Assembly: GCA_023423215.1 (NCBI GenBank) | Contig: JAFAFZ010000652.1 | Span: forward strand, 1 to 6,744 | Source of the DNA: Actinomycetes bacterium | GTDB lineage: Bacteria; Actinomycetota; Acidimicrobiia; Acidimicrobiales; Microtrichaceae | Length of the DNA: 6,744 nt | Direction: 5' to 3' | Part shown: positions 6,739-6,744 of the stretch, piece by piece | Position numbering within the stretch: position 1 is the first letter of the stretch | Layout: every line of letters begins with the position of its first letter | Translations under genes and position numbers: made by a program | Notes under the pieces: generated by a model | What the model was told of the DNA's origin: nothing | The model's database searches: none | Seen by the model: only the letters and a program-made list of their open reading frames with translations

Positions 6739-6744
6739 ACGGCG

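Noticed and set aside
1..6744. Defence system, CRISPR array, insertion sequence, tRNA or riboswitch
   Set aside because: All sizeable stretches are accounted for by four metabolic or signalling genes, and the gaps (61, 38, 52 and 43 bases) are too short for these and show no repeat arrays or terminal inverted repeats.

Overview
The window is very GC-rich, and almost every third codon position in its genes is G or C. It holds four dense protein-coding genes with short gaps, and no RNA genes, mobile elements, long repeats or CRISPR arrays were seen. The base composition, the lack of Shine-Dalgarno motifs before the three gene starts visible here, and the gene families (membrane PAS-GGDEF-EAL protein, CoA-ester metabolism) fit a high-GC Actinomycetota genome, perhaps an acidimicrobial or related lineage. 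That placement is an inference; no marker gene fixes it.

Layout: (1) A plus-strand gene runs in from beyond the left edge to 2632. It encodes a six-helix membrane protein with two PAS-type sensor regions followed by GGDEF and EAL domains. Both enzymatic domains keep their key residues, so it looks like a bifunctional cyclic-di-GMP synthase/phosphodiesterase. (2) After a 61-base gap with an inverted repeat and a promoter-like element, a plus-strand acyl-CoA dehydrogenase of 534 residues (2694-4298) carries an N-terminal extension and resembles (2S)-methylsuccinyl-CoA dehydrogenase. (3) A strong GC hairpin lies in the 38-base gap between this gene and a convergent minus-strand aldehyde dehydrogenase (5758-4337) of the PatD / gamma-aminobutyraldehyde dehydrogenase type. 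(4) Upstream of that gene on the minus strand, 52 bases away, is a CitE-like CoA-ester lyase (6701-5811), with a TTGACA promoter element close to the right edge.

How they may work together: the dehydrogenase and the CitE-like protein both resemble enzymes of the ethylmalonyl-CoA route of acetyl-CoA assimilation (methylsuccinyl-CoA dehydrogenase, and malyl-CoA lyase/thioesterase). The region may therefore hold part of that pathway, but no other pathway gene (ccr, epi, ecm, mch) is visible. The aldehyde dehydrogenase may share a transcript with the lyase and probably handles aminoaldehydes from polyamine breakdown. The signalling protein has no evident link to the metabolic genes beyond adjacency. 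I see no clearly novel multi-gene system; the points worth following are the pathway assignment, the likely leaderless starts, and the inverted repeats before two of the starts.
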